The notes: generated from the letters alone by a model not told the origin. A DNA stretch of 64,000 bases from Microbacterium sp. LWH11-1.2 (GCF_038397745.1 NZ_CP151636.1:2294001-2358000), one strand, 5' to 3'. Positions 27,536 to 38,160 are shown, counted from the stretch's first letter. Made by a program: numbers and translations.

Positions 27536-27583
27536 CTACTACCCCTTGTGGTCGCCCCCAATGTCGGTACCCATATGTAGTAT
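27536..27583 (+). promoter_or_regulatory. Two NrdR-box-like sites upstream of nrdHIEF
   Basis: Site 1 (27536-27551) reads CTACTACCCCTTGTGG and site 2 (27568-27583) TACCCATATGTAGTAT. Both fit much of the NrdR consensus acaCwAtATaTwGtgt. Their starts are 32 bases apart, about three helical turns, which is the usual NrdR pair spacing. They lie 75-125 bases before nrdH, where the nrd promoter is expected. NrdR would repress the operon when dATP is abundant. Confidence 0.7.
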
Positions 27584-27658
27584 TGAACTCCCGGCGGGGG
27601 GTCTGCCGGAAAAAGTCGCCTGATGAGAAGCAGGCCAGAGATTTGAGGGGTCAGAAAG

Positions 27659-27892
27659 ATGTCGATCACGGTCTACACCAAGCCTTCCTGCGTTCAGTGC
27701 AACGCGACGTACCGGGCGCTGGACGCCAAGGGCATCGAGTACGAGATCCACGACCTCTCCGAGGACCCGACGGCCCTCGAGCAGGTCAAGGCGCTCGGCT
27801 ACATGCAGGCGCCCGTCGTCGTCACCGACGAGGACCACTGGTCGGGCTTCCGTCCCGACAAGATCGCCGAGCTCGCGACCCGTCTGGCCTGA
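27659..27892 (+). CDS. nrdH: Glutaredoxin-like NrdH-redoxin
   Basis: Thioredoxin-fold electron donor of 77 residues for class Ib ribonucleotide reductase. The redox motif CVQC is at residues 11-14 and the NrdH signature WSGFRPDK near the C-terminus. GAGGGG precedes ATG 27659. First gene of nrdHIEF, behind the NrdR-like sites. It is reduced by thioredoxin reductase and passes electrons to NrdE. Confidence 0.97.
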   Translation: MSITVYTKPSCVQCNATYRALDAKGIEYEIHDLSEDPTALEQVKALGYMQAPVVVTDEDHWSGFRPDKIAELATRLA

Positions 27893-27916
27893 CCGACAGC
27901 CCCTGAGGAGGGAACT

Positions 27917-28381
27917 ATGAGCGCCGCCGTCGCAACCGCTGCGCCGCTCCTGGTCTACTTCTCCAGCGTGTCCGGAAACACGGCACGCTTCATCGAGAAG
28001 CTCGGGCTCCCCGCTCGGCGCATCCCGCTCCACCGGCAGGAGGGCGACCTCGTCATCGACGAGCCCTTCGTGCTGGTCACCCCCACCTACGGCGGGGGCG
28101 AGGGGCGCGGCGTCGAACGCGGGGCCGTGCCCAAGCAGGTGATCCGGTTCCTCAACGACGAGGCCAACCGGCGTCACATCCGCGGAGTCATCTCCGCGGG
28201 CAACACCAACTTCGGCGACTCCTTCTGTCTCGCCGGCGACATCATCAGCCGCAAGTGTCACGTGCCCCACTTGTACCGGCTCGAAATATTCGGCACACAG
28301 GACGATGTTGATCGCGTGAGCGACGGATTGGAACGACGGTGGGAATTGCAGTCGAAGAGCACGCAGAGCGTGACGCAGTGA
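27917..28381 (+). CDS. nrdI: Flavodoxin-like NrdI
   Basis: FMN-binding protein of 154 residues. The phosphate loop is [11 protein letters not shown], and [12 protein letters not shown] and [10 protein letters not shown] surround the flavin. NrdI supplies the oxidant that assembles the manganese-tyrosyl radical cofactor in NrdF. ATG 27917 has AGGAGG just upstream. Its 3' end overlaps the GTG of nrdE. Confidence 0.96.
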   Translation: MSAAVATAAPLLVYFSSVSGNTARFIEKLGLPARRIPLHRQEGDLVIDEPFVLVTPTYGGGEGRGVERGAVPKQVIRFLNDEANRRHIRGVISAGNTNFGDSFCLAGDIISRKCHVPHLYRLEIFGTQDDVDRVSDGLERRWELQSKSTQSVTQ

Positions 28382-30522
28382 CCGAGACGGTGGCATTCAA
28401 GGCCAACCCGTCCTACGAGGGGCTCGACTATCACGCGCTGAACGCGATGCTGAACCTCTACGACGCGAACGGCAAGATCCAGTTCGACGCCGACAAGCGC
28501 GCCGCGCGGGAGTACTTCCTGCAGCACGTGAACCAGAACACCGTGTTCTTCCACTCGCTCAAGGAGCGTCTGGACTACCTCGTGGAGAAGGAGTACTACG
28601 AGGGCGCGGTCATCGAGAAGTACTCGTTCGACTTCATCCAGAAGCTCAACGACCTGGCCTACTCGAAGAAGTTCCGCTTCGAGACGTTCCTCGGCGCGTT
28701 CAAGTACTACACCAGCTACACGCTCAAGACGTTCGACGGCAAGCGCTACCTCGAGCGCTTCGAGGACCGCGTCGTGATGACGGCCCTCGGCCTGGCCGAC
28801 GGCGACGAGAAGCTCGCGGTGAACCTCGTCGAGGAGATCATCTCCGGGCGCTTCCAGCCGGCGACGCCGACCTTCCTCAACGCCGGCAAGGCGCAGCGCG
28901 GCGAGCTCGTCAGCTGCTTCCTGCTGCGCATCGAAGACAACATGGAGTCGATCGCCCGCGGCATCAACTCCGCCCTGCAGCTCTCGAAGCGCGGCGGCGG
29001 CGTGGCCCTGCTCCTGTCGAACATCCGCGAGTCGGGTGCGCCGATCAAGCAGATCGAGAACCAGTCGTCGGGCATCATCCCCGTGATGAAGCTCCTCGAG
29101 GACAGCTTCAGCTACGCGAACCAGCTGGGTGCGCGTCAGGGTGCCGGCGCGGTGTACCTCAACGCCCACCACCCCGACATCATGCGCTTCCTCGACACCA
29201 AGCGCGAGAACGCCGACGAGAAGATCCGCATCAAGACGCTGTCGCTCGGTGTCGTCGTTCCCGACATCACGTTCGAGCTGGCGAAGAACGACGAGGACAT
29301 GTACCTGTTCTCGCCGTACGACGTCGAGAAGGTCTACGGGGTTCCGTTCGGCGACATCTCCGTCACCGAGAAGTACCGCGAGATGGTCGACGACCCGCGC
29401 ATCAAGAAGACGAAGATCAATGCGCGCGAGTTCTTCCAGACCGTCGCCGAGATCCAGTTCGAGTCGGGCTACCCGTACGTCATGTTCGAAGACACGGTGA
29501 ACAAGGCCAACCCGATCAAGGGCCGCATCAACATGTCGAACCTCTGCAGCGAGATCCTGCAGGTGAACACGCCGACGACGTACAACGACGACCTGTCGTA
29601 CGACAACATCGGCAAGGACATCTCCTGCAACCTCGGCTCGATGAACATCGCCCTGTCGATGGATGCCGACGACCTCGGCCAGACGGTCGAGACGGCCATC
29701 CGCGCCCTCACCGCGGTCAGCGACCAGAGCCACATCGGCTCGGTGCGCTCGATCGAGGACGGCAACGACCGCTCGCACGCCATCGGGCTCGGTCAGATGA
29801 ACCTGCACGGCTACCTCGCTCGCGAGCACGTGTACTACGGCTCCGAAGAGGGCATCGACTTCACGAACATCTACTTCTACACGGTGCTGTTCCACGCGCT
29901 GCGGGCGTCCAACAACCTCGCGATCGAGCGCGGCACGACCTTCGACGGCTTCGAGGACTCGACCTACGCGTCGGGTGCGTTCTTCGACAAGTACATCGAG
30001 CGCGCCTGGGTGCCGAGCACCTCGAAGGTCAAGGAGCTCTTCGCGGGCAAGCACATCCCCACGCAGGAGGACTGGGCGGCGCTGAAGGCCTCCATCCAGG
30101 AGCACGGCATCTACAACCAGAACCTGCAGGCGGTGCCGCCGACCGGCTCGATCTCGTACATCAACAACTCGACGTCGTCGATCCACCCGATCGCGTCGAA
30201 GATCGAGATCCGCAAGGAAGGCAAGCTCGGTCGCGTGTACTACCCGGCGGCGTTCATGACGAACGACAACCTGGAGTACTACCAGGACGCGTACGAGATC
30301 GGCTACGAGAAGGTCATCGACACCTACGCCGCGGCGACGCAGCACGTCGACCAGGGCCTGTCGCTGACGCTGTTCTTCAAGGACACCGCGACCACGCGCG
30401 ACATCAACAAGGCGCAGATCTACGCATGGCGCAAGGGCATCAAGACGATCTACTACATCCGTCTGCGTCAGATGGCACTCGAGGGCACCGACATGGCCGA
30501 GTGCGTCTCGTGCATGCTCTGA
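28378..30522 (+). CDS. nrdE: Class Ib ribonucleoside-diphosphate reductase, alpha subunit
   Basis: Catalytic subunit of 714 residues reducing NDPs to dNDPs. Recognisable parts are [23 protein letters not shown] with the first active-site Cys, [17 protein letters not shown] with the second, [15 protein letters not shown], and the C-terminal redox pair in ECVSCML. It lacks the N-terminal ATP-cone typical of class Ia. GTG 28378 overlaps the nrdI stop and gives the usual family N-terminus ([18 protein letters not shown]). An in-frame GTG at 28339 is an alternative. Confidence 0.97.
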   Translation: MTETVAFKANPSYEGLDYHALNAMLNLYDANGKIQFDADKRAAREYFLQHVNQNTVFFHSLKERLDYLVEKEYYEGAVIEKYSFDFIQKLNDLAYSKKFRFETFLGAFKYYTSYTLKTFDGKRYLERFEDRVVMTALGLADGDEKLAVNLVEEIISGRFQPATPTFLNAGKAQRGELVSCFLLRIEDNMESIARGINSALQLSKRGGGVALLLSNIRESGAPIKQIENQSSGIIPVMKLLEDSFSYANQLGARQGAGAVYLNAHHPDIMRFLDTKRENADEKIRIKTLSLGVVVPDITFELAKNDEDMYLFSPYDVEKVYGVPFGDISVTEKYREMVDDPRIKKTKINAREFFQTVAEIQFESGYPYVMFEDTVNKANPIKGRINMSNLCSEILQVNTPTTYNDDLSYDNIGKDISCNLGSMNIALSMDADDLGQTVETAIRALTAVSDQSHIGSVRSIEDGNDRSHAIGLGQMNLHGYLAREHVYYGSEEGIDFTNIYFYTVLFHALRASNNLAIERGTTFDGFEDSTYASGAFFDKYIERAWVPSTSKVKELFAGKHIPTQEDWAALKASIQEHGIYNQNLQAVPPTGSISYINNSTSSIHPIASKIEIRKEGKLGRVYYPAAFMTNDNLEYYQDAYEIGYEKVIDTYAAATQHVDQGLSLTLFFKDTATTRDINKAQIYAWRKGIKTIYYIRLRQMALEGTDMAECVSCML

Positions 30523-31551
<1,029 letters not shown>

Positions 31552-31700
31552 GAGTTTCTCTCTGAGGTTCCGGCTAGGCGACTGGTCGGTGGCCCGGATC
31601 CACGAACAGTCGCGGGTTCGGGCCTCTCGTCAAGGGTGGCCGCACCCGGTCTGGTCTTCGTCGAGCAACGGTACCGACCGCTGTCTGTCCGCTCAGAGGT

Positions 31701-32564
31701 CTAGGGCAGCAACTCACGGCCGACGAGTTGGAGTGCGGCCTGCAGCCGAATCGCCGCATCCGAGACGTCGTTGCCTCGGACGAGCACCGTGTCGACCCGG
31801 CCGAGCGAGGGAAGGTTCCACGATGATGGCGTCGGCTCAAGGTCGACCGGCATCATGCCGGATGCCATCACGCCGATTCCGAGCCCGGAACGGATTGCCG
31901 CGAGCTGGCCGTTGACACCTCGGACGACGTTCGTGATGTGCCAGGGGATGCCCCGCTCGTCGAGCGCTGCGGTCGAGTGGTTGCGGAGGAAGCTGGAGCG
32001 TGGGTATGCCACGAGCGGAAGGGGGCGCAGCTCCAGCCGTGCGGCGGGGTGAACGACCCAGGAGATCTCTTCAGAACGCAGCACGTCGAGACAGTCGTCC
32101 TGCGGCATCCGCTTGATGAGTGCCAGATCGAACTGGCCTCCGCGCAGCCGCCGGTAGAGGGGGCCGCTCTGCCCGACCGTGATCTCGACCTTGACCAGCG
32201 GGTTGCGCAGCCGAAACCCGCGCAGGGCATCGCCGAGGCGCGGACTCGCCGCGATGTCGTCGGTCACGGCCAGTCGCGCGCGCCCGGCAGCGACATTGGG
32301 TCGGAAGTGATCGTTCACCGCTGTATGCGCGGCGAGGACGTCGCGCGCGAGATTTGCGAGTTCTTCCCCCGCGGGGGTCAGGGTCACAACCGATTTCGGC
32401 CCCCGGCTCCGTGCAAAGAGTGACTCGCCGATCTCCTGCTCCAGTGAAGCGATCTGGTTGCTCACGGTCGACGGGCTGACGTCAGCCCGCTCCGCCGCTC
32501 GCGCAAAGCTTCGCGTCTCGGTCAGATGCAGAAAAGTTACAAGATTTGTGAGGGGGAGATTCAT
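31701..32564 (-). CDS. LysR-family transcriptional regulator
   Basis: Regulator of 287 residues. The winged HTH is at ~1-60 (FLHLTETRSFARAAERADVSPSTVSNQIASLEQEIGESLF), followed by a LysR substrate-binding domain. ATG 32564 (MNLPLTNL) has a GGAG site before it and fits the family start; the frame is open 14 codons further. It is divergent from the DapA-like gene across a 301-base region holding a perfect 7-3-7 dyad, and probably activates or represses that catabolic operon. Confidence 0.92.
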   Translation of the reverse strand: MNLPLTNLVTFLHLTETRSFARAAERADVSPSTVSNQIASLEQEIGESLFARSRGPKSVVTLTPAGEELANLARDVLAAHTAVNDHFRPNVAAGRARLAVTDDIAASPRLGDALRGFRLRNPLVKVEITVGQSGPLYRRLRGGQFDLALIKRMPQDDCLDVLRSEEISWVVHPAARLELRPLPLVAYPRSSFLRNHSTAALDERGIPWHITNVVRGVNGQLAAIRSGLGIGVMASGMMPVDLEPTPSSWNLPSLGRVDTVLVRGNDVSDAAIRLQAALQLVGRELLP

Positions 32565-32664
32565 GGCTTCTCCGTTCCTTGCCAAAGGTGGATGAGGGTA
32601 ACGCAATCTTTCGATCCTTCAAACTATTAGCGTCTTGGTGGCTTTCGCACAAGGGAAGGCGCAC

Positions 32665-32681
32665 CTATTCGATCCGAATAG
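32665..32681. promoter_or_regulatory. Candidate LysR-type binding site
   Basis: Perfect interrupted palindrome CTATTCG-ATC-CGAATAG, containing T-N11-A, the pattern of LysR recognition boxes. It lies 100 bases upstream of the lysR-type ATG and 184 bases before the DapA-like ATG. The rest of the 301-base region (32565-32865) shows no gene. Confidence 0.65.
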
Positions 32682-32865
32682 TGAACACAGCAGGGCGCGT
32701 CGCCAAACTCTCAGGTTCCGGTCTTCCGCGCCTTTTCACGCGGGGTTTGGCGGGATTCGGCGATTGACGAAGCCCCGCGTCGGGTGCCACAGTAGCGCCA
32801 ACATCCAAAAACCGTGCGGCGCACGCTAATTGATGAATGCGCCGCGACTGAGAGGAGAGCGCTCG

Positions 32866-33798
32866 ATGCCGAGCACTCAGGAAATGCTGCTGACGAACCA
32901 GGTGTGGCCGGTCATGCTGACGCCGATGAACGCAGACCGGACCATCGACTGGCGTGGCGTGGACGAGATCACCGACTGGTATATCGAGCACGGCATCACC
33001 GGGCTGTTCACGAACTCGCGATCCAGCGAGGTCGAGTTCCTGTCTGCGGAAGAGCGCGTGCGACTCGCGGAGCGGGTCGTCTCTCGTGCAGACGGGAGGG
33101 CGGCCGTCGTCGCGACCGGTACCTACGGCGGCTCCGCGGAGGAGGAGATCGACTCCATCAAGCGGATCGCCGATGTCGGTGCGGACGCCGTCATCATCCT
33201 CACCAACCACCTCGGCAATCAGGCTGCGTCCGAGGCGACGTGGACGGGGAAGCTCGAGCGCATCGTCGACGGGACCGGCGACATCAAGCTCGGATTCTAC
33301 GAGTGCCCAACGCCGTGGAAGCGCCTCATCCCGGCGAACGTCTTCCGCTGGGCTGCGGAAACCGGACGATTCGTGTTCCACAAGGACCTGACTTTCGACC
33401 CGCAGGACATGCAGGACAAGATCGATGCCGCACGGGGAACGGATCTGCGCATCTACAACGGCGAGATCACCTCTACCTACCAGTCGATCATCGCCGGCGC
33501 GCACGGTCACTCGGGCTACGCCTCGAGCCTGGACCCCGACCTCATGGTCTGGTTGTGCGCCAACGCCCACCGCGACGATGAGCAGGTCAGGACTGTCCAG
33601 CGCATCATGAGCATCTTCGAACGCATGATCAACCTCGCCTATCCGAGTTCGGCGAAGCAGCTGCTCGCGGCGACCGGTCAGCTTGACATCACGGCGACCA
33701 GCCGCATGCCGGGCGCGTACCCCCTCGGCGTGCACGACTTCGACTCCCTGACCGACATGGTCGAGCTGATCGAGTCGCTGAAACTCGACCTCACCTGA
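32866..33798 (+). CDS. Dihydrodipicolinate synthase/N-acetylneuraminate lyase-family protein
   Basis: TIM-barrel class I aldolase or dehydratase of 310 residues. The Schiff-base lysine is Lys173 (VFHKDLT) and the catalytic Tyr is Tyr145. Their 28-residue spacing equals that of DapA (Tyr133/Lys161). Around the Tyr the motif is YECPTPWKR rather than YNVPxRT, and GTYGGS replaces the usual GTGxN(T/S). So this is a catabolic subfamily, not the lysine-pathway enzyme. ATG 32866 has GAGGAG before it. It is followed by a peptide-type ABC importer that may bring in its substrate, perhaps a sugar acid or keto acid. Confidence 0.83.
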   Translation: MPSTQEMLLTNQVWPVMLTPMNADRTIDWRGVDEITDWYIEHGITGLFTNSRSSEVEFLSAEERVRLAERVVSRADGRAAVVATGTYGGSAEEEIDSIKRIADVGADAVIILTNHLGNQAASEATWTGKLERIVDGTGDIKLGFYECPTPWKRLIPANVFRWAAETGRFVFHKDLTFDPQDMQDKIDAARGTDLRIYNGEITSTYQSIIAGAHGHSGYASSLDPDLMVWLCANAHRDDEQVRTVQRIMSIFERMINLAYPSSAKQLLAATGQLDITATSRMPGAYPLGVHDFDSLTDMVELIESLKLDLT

Positions 33799-33803
33799 CC
33801 CGT

Positions 33804-33834
33804 GCGGTCCGGCGGTCACCCGCTGCCGGACCGC
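33804..33834 (+). terminator. Intercistronic hairpin after the DapA-like gene
   Basis: Perfect 10-base stem GCGGTCCGGC/GCCGGACCGC with an 11-base loop, 5 bases after the DapA-like stop and 32 bases before the binding-protein ATG. There is no T-tract. It may be a partial terminator or an mRNA-stabilising element. Confidence 0.55.
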
Positions 33835-33866
33835 GCACCAATTCACACGACAAAGGAGTCCTGATA

Positions 33867-35411
33867 ATGAGAAACCCTCGCGCCCGTCGGGTGGTTCAAT
33901 CCCTGGCTGCTCTCGCAGCCTCCTTGGCACTCGTCGTCGGCTGCGCCGGCGGCACGAACACCAGCGACGGCTCGTCGTCGACCTCCGGATCGACGGACAA
34001 GCTCACGCTCGCGGTCACGATCGACAGCGGTTCCTGGGAGCCGGCGCTGCTGCAGAACGGACACCAGGCGCAATACTGGAACGCCGTCTACGACACCCTT
34101 CTGCACATGGAGTCGGATGCGTCGATTACGCCTGGTATGGCGGAGACGTGGGAGTACAACGACGACAACACCGTGCTCACCCTCACCTTGCGCCCCGGTA
34201 TCACGTTCACCGACGGGGCGAAGTTCGATGCCGAGGCCGTCAAGGCCAACATCCTCAACCTGAAGAACGGCACCGGTCAGAACGCGGTCATGGTGAAGTC
34301 CGTTGCCGATGTCGTCCCCATCGACGAACTGACCGTAGAACTGCGCCTGAGCGCCCCCGATCCTGCGCTGCTCACCTACCTGACCCTCGCAGGAGGAGTC
34401 ATGGGGAGCCCAGACGCGCTGGGCTCAGAAGCAATCACCACGGCCCCGGTGGGATCGGGACCCTACGTCCTGGACACCGCCGCTTCCGAGCCCGGCGTGC
34501 GGTTCGAGTTCACCCGGAACGAGGATTACTGGGACCAGGAGTCGTACCCCTACGACAACCTCGAGCTCGTGGTCATGAATGAGCTCACGGCGCGAGTCAA
34601 CGCACTGCGCTCCGGCCAGGTGCAGGGCATCGCCGCCGACGGCTCGGTCGTCGAGGAGGCGAAGGGTGCGAACCTCGACGTGTACGAGTGGCCGCTCAAT
34701 CGACGCGGGCTGTACCTCGCTGACCGCGACGGCACTGTCGTCCCCGCGCTGAAAGACGTCCGTGTTCGTCAGGCGATCAACTACGCCATCGACGCGGACG
34801 GGATCCTCGACGGGATCCAGCTCGGATACGGTGAGCGGTCGAATCAGGTCTTCAACCCCACCTCGGTCAACTACCTGCCCGAGCTCAACGACCTGTATCC
34901 CTACGACCCCGAGAAGGCGAAGGAGCTGTTGGCCGAAGCAGGCTACGCCGACGGGTTCGAAGTGGTCATGCCGGAGAGCGCCGGGGAGAAGTCGAACCCC
35001 ATCGTCGAGCAGCAGCTCGCCGAAGTGGGCATCACCGTCAAGTGGGTGAAGGTCGATCCGACGAACTACGTCGCAGAGGTGCAGTCGGGAAAGTACGGCA
35101 TGTTCTGGATGTCGAACTCCACGGCGGAAGCCTGGTGGGACATGAGCAAGCAGATCCCCGCCGACGCCCCGTGGAACCCGTTCTCGACCTCGACGCCCGA
35201 GCTCGACGCCCTCATCACCGAGGCGCGCGGCGCATCCGGCGAGGCCTACGCCGACGCGATGAAGGACATCAACCGCTACGTCGTCGAGAACGCCTGGTTC
35301 GATATCTGGTACCTCGAGAACGTGATCTACCTCGCGTCCCCGGAGGTCGCCGTCTCGGTTCACCCGATGAACGTCGTCCCCTTCATCAAGGACTTCCGTC
35401 CCGCCGACTGA
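33867..35411 (+). CDS. Dipeptide/oligopeptide-type ABC substrate-binding lipoprotein
   Basis: Family 5 solute-binding protein of 514 residues. The signal peptide and lipobox LVVGC make Cys26 the lipidation site, followed by a Ser/Thr/Gly-rich linker. The SBP_bac_5 domain shows YDTLLHMES, LTLRPGITFTDGAKFDAEAVKANI and DVRVRQAINYAIDADGIL. AAGGAG precedes ATG 33867. It is the first transport gene, flanked on both sides by strong hairpins. Family members bind peptides, nickel, sugars or opines; the DapA-like enzyme next door argues against plain peptides. Confidence 0.92.
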   Translation: MRNPRARRVVQSLAALAASLALVVGCAGGTNTSDGSSSTSGSTDKLTLAVTIDSGSWEPALLQNGHQAQYWNAVYDTLLHMESDASITPGMAETWEYNDDNTVLTLTLRPGITFTDGAKFDAEAVKANILNLKNGTGQNAVMVKSVADVVPIDELTVELRLSAPDPALLTYLTLAGGVMGSPDALGSEAITTAPVGSGPYVLDTAASEPGVRFEFTRNEDYWDQESYPYDNLELVVMNELTARVNALRSGQVQGIAADGSVVEEAKGANLDVYEWPLNRRGLYLADRDGTVVPALKDVRVRQAINYAIDADGILDGIQLGYGERSNQVFNPTSVNYLPELNDLYPYDPEKAKELLAEAGYADGFEVVMPESAGEKSNPIVEQQLAEVGITVKWVKVDPTNYVAEVQSGKYGMFWMSNSTAEAWWDMSKQIPADAPWNPFSTSTPELDALITEARGASGEAYADAMKDINRYVVENAWFDIWYLENVIYLASPEVAVSVHPMNVVPFIKDFRPAD

Positions 35412-35417
35412 GACGTG

Positions 35418-35448
35418 CCGGCGGACCCCGCAGGACGGGGTCCGCCGG
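35418..35448 (+). terminator. Strong intercistronic hairpin after the binding-protein gene
   Basis: Perfect 12-base stem CCGGCGGACCCC/GGGGTCCGCCGG with a 7-base loop, 6 bases after the stop. It ends 22 bases before the permease ATG. It probably attenuates or stabilises the transcript, so that more binding protein than permease is made. Confidence 0.7.
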
Positions 35449-35470
35449 TTCACGCCCTCGAAAGGACCTC

Positions 35471-36412
35471 ATGGTCTCATTTCTCGTGCGTCGCCTCGTC
35501 GCCGCCATCATCCTGCTGATCGCGATCACCGCGCTGTCGTTCAGCCTCATCTGGTCCTCGAGCGGGAACGTCGCCCGGAACATCCTGGGAGAGCTCGCCA
35601 CGCAAGACCAGATCGACGCCCTCAACCACAGGCTCGGACTGGATCGCCCACTCGTCGTCCAGTACGGCGACTGGTTCCGGCACGCGATCCAGGGCGATTT
35701 CGGCGTCTCCTACTTCACTGCAACGCCGGTCGTCGACTCGCTGGCGACTCGACTCCCGGTCACCCTGTCCCTGGTCACCGTTTCGATTCTGATCGCCACC
35801 GTGATCGCGGTCGCCCTCGGCATCACCGCAGCCGTCCGACGCGGCGGAACCGACCGTGGGATCCAGGTCTTCTCCGTCGTCGCGGAGTCGTTGCCGAACT
35901 TCTGGGTCGGTCTGATGCTCGTCTCGACACTCGCCATCGGGCTGGGGTTGTTTCCCGCCACCGGCTATGTGCCCATCGACGAGTCGCTGGGCGGGTGGCT
36001 GTCGACCATCACACTTCCGGTGACGGCGCTTGTCATCGGCAGTATCGCCTCCGGCGCGCAGCAGATCCGGAGCGCGGTGATCGACGTGCTCCGCAAGGAC
36101 TACGTCCGGACGCTCCGTGCACGCGGCCTGTCGGAGGGATCGATCCTGTTCCGCAACGTGCTGCGCAACGCCGCTCCGCCGGCGGTCACCGTCATCTCCC
36201 TGCAGTTCATCGGCATGCTCTCGGGCGCCGTGCTCATCGAGCGGGTCTTCGCCCTCCCCGGTATGGGGAGCCTCGCCGTGAACGCGGCGATCCTCGGGGA
36301 CATCCCCGTGATCATGGGCGTCCTCGTCGTGACGGCCGTCATCGTCGTCGTCATCAACCTGGTCGTGGACCTCGCGATCACCTGGATCAACCCGAAGGCG
36401 AGAGTGCAATGA
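35471..36412 (+). CDS. Dipeptide-type ABC permease (DppB-like)
   Basis: Inner-membrane permease of 313 residues. The first helix starts at ~8, the periplasmic part carries RLGLDRPLVVQYGDWF, and about five more helices follow. The EAA loop is near DVLRKDYVRTLRARGLSE. ATG 35471 has AAAGGA upstream. Its stop overlaps the start of the permease/ATPase fusion (ATGA). It pairs with the DppC-like half of that fusion. Confidence 0.93.
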   Translation: MVSFLVRRLVAAIILLIAITALSFSLIWSSSGNVARNILGELATQDQIDALNHRLGLDRPLVVQYGDWFRHAIQGDFGVSYFTATPVVDSLATRLPVTLSLVTVSILIATVIAVALGITAAVRRGGTDRGIQVFSVVAESLPNFWVGLMLVSTLAIGLGLFPATGYVPIDESLGGWLSTITLPVTALVIGSIASGAQQIRSAVIDVLRKDYVRTLRARGLSEGSILFRNVLRNAAPPAVTVISLQFIGMLSGAVLIERVFALPGMGSLAVNAAILGDIPVIMGVLVVTAVIVVVINLVVDLAITWINPKARVQ

Positions 36413-38160
36413 GCGATCTCCTGATCGGTAGCGAACAGGCTCCGGCGCGCGTTCGGCGCAGCGGCGTACTGCGGCGTTTCCTGCGCAACCCCCTGGCGAT
36501 GTCGGCCGCCGTCGTGCTGACCCTGGTCATCCTGATCAGCGTGCTGGCCCCGCTCATCGCGCCCGGGAGTCCGACGTTCGCCCGACTCGACATGGTGAAT
36601 GCGCCGCCCGGGGGCGAGTACCTGCTCGGTGGCGACGGAGCGGGGCGCGACGTGCTGAGCCGCCTCATCTGGGCGGGCCGGCTGACTCTGCTCGGCGCGA
36701 CGATCACTGTGTTCGTCGCCGTCGCGATCGGTGTGGTGACCGGTCTCGTCGCCGGATACTTCGGCGGCTGGTTCGACAACCTCTCGGGGTGGGCGGCCAA
36801 CCTCATCATCGTCCTCCCCGGCACAATCGTCCTCGTTGCGATGTTCTCCGTGCTCGGCCCGAACATCCTGTTGTCGATGGTCGTACTCGGCATCATGTTC
36901 GCGCCGAACTTCTTCCGTCTGGTGCGCAACCAGGTGATCTCCGTCAAGAACGAGCTGTATGTCGACGCGGCGCGGGTGTCGGGTCTCGGCGACGCCAGGA
37001 TCATCACCAGACACATCCTGTTCGTTGTCCGCGCTCCGATCATCATCCTTGCCGCGACCATCGCGGGGGCAGCCATCGTCGTGCAGGCAGGACTCGAGTT
37101 CATTGGCCTCGGCGACCCTGCAACTCCGACATGGGGCGGAATGCTGCAGGACGCGTTCTCCAACCTCTACAACGGTCGCCACCTGCTCTTACCGCCCGGC
37201 CTCGCCATCGGCATCACTGTCGCGTCCTTCATCCTGGTCGCGAACGGGGTGCGTGATGCGCTCGACGGCGACGAGGCGAAGGTGCGTCGGCGAAAGCCAG
37301 CGCGCACGGTGACGACCGCCGACGTGCCACAGAGCGCGTCGGAGAACGGGCGACTGCTGCAGATCGACGGCCTCGTGGTGGGCTACACGAAAGCGCACGG
37401 CGAGCAGACCAACGTCGTCCATGGCATCGACCTGACCGTCGACCGCGGCGAGATCGTCGGCCTGGTCGGCGAGTCCGGGTCGGGGAAGACCCAGATCGCC
37501 CTCAGCACGCTCTCTCTGCTCCCCGCCGGTGGCGAGGTCCATGCCGGAGCGGTGCGGTTGCACGGCGTCGACCTTTCGACGTTGTCATCTGGGCAGATGC
37601 GACGCATTCTGGGCGCGACCATCGGCTACATCCCGCAGGAGCCGATGAGCAACCTCGATCCATCGTTCAAGATCAGCACCCAGTTGGTCCTGCCGATGAT
37701 GCGCGTGCTGAAGATCTCCCGTTCGGACGCGAACAAGAAGGCATTGGCGTTGCTTGAGCGCGTCGGGATCGTCGATCCGCCCCGCGTCATGGCGTCGTAT
37801 CCGCATCAGATCTCCGGCGGCATGGCTCAGCGTGTGCTGATCGCCGGAGCCGTCTCCTGCGACCCCGCACTGCTCATCGCCGACGAGCCGACCACGGCGC
37901 TGGACGTGACCGTCCAGGCCGAGATCCTCGACCTGATCCGCGACCTGCAGCGTGAACGCCATATGGGCGTCCTGCTCGTCACGCACAATTTCGGCGTCGT
38001 GGCCGACCTGTGCGACCGGGTCGCAGTGATGAAGTCGGGGCGCATCGTCGAGGACCGTCCGGTCGCCGACATCTTCCAAGATCCGAAGGATGACTACACC
38101 CGAATGTTGCTCGCATCGACGGTCGAGGGGGCGCCGCTTCGCAGCCCCCTGGCATCGTGA
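36409..38160 (+). CDS. Fused dipeptide-type ABC permease (DppC-like) and ATPase (DppD-like)
   Basis: Single protein of 583 residues joining two parts usually encoded apart. Residues ~1-285 form a DppC-like permease (GGDGAGRDVLSRLIW, EAA-like loop YVDAARVSGLGDARII). After a linker at ~288-315 comes a DppD-like ATPase. Walker A GESGSGKT begins at residue 354, the signature is ISGGMAQRV at 468-476, and Walker B is LLIADEP. The reading frame is continuous, so the fusion is real. Such fusions occur in other actinobacterial importers. The stop overlaps the next ATPase (GTGA). Confidence 0.92.
   Translation: MSDLLIGSEQAPARVRRSGVLRRFLRNPLAMSAAVVLTLVILISVLAPLIAPGSPTFARLDMVNAPPGGEYLLGGDGAGRDVLSRLIWAGRLTLLGATITVFVAVAIGVVTGLVAGYFGGWFDNLSGWAANLIIVLPGTIVLVAMFSVLGPNILLSMVVLGIMFAPNFFRLVRNQVISVKNELYVDAARVSGLGDARIITRHILFVVRAPIIILAATIAGAAIVVQAGLEFIGLGDPATPTWGGMLQDAFSNLYNGRHLLLPPGLAIGITVASFILVANGVRDALDGDEAKVRRRKPARTVTTADVPQSASENGRLLQIDGLVVGYTKAHGEQTNVVHGIDLTVDRGEIVGLVGESGSGKTQIALSTLSLLPAGGEVHAGAVRLHGVDLSTLSSGQMRRILGATIGYIPQEPMSNLDPSFKISTQLVLPMMRVLKISRSDANKKALALLERVGIVDPPRVMASYPHQISGGMAQRVLIAGAVSCDPALLIADEPTTALDVTVQAEILDLIRDLQRERHMGVLLVTHNFGVVADLCDRVAVMKSGRIVEDRPVADIFQDPKDDYTRMLLASTVEGAPLRSPLAS

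Noticed and set aside
28258..30345. Open frame of ~695 codons on the minus strand opposite nrdE
   Set aside because: Shadow of a GC-rich gene: low-complexity Arg/Val/Leu/Asp composition, no domain, and nrdE is certain.
31590..31660. tRNA-like 3' part (GGGTTCGGGCC) after nrdF, as a possible attachment site
   Set aside because: No acceptor or anticodon stem can be folded, and no matching copy is seen near 47250.
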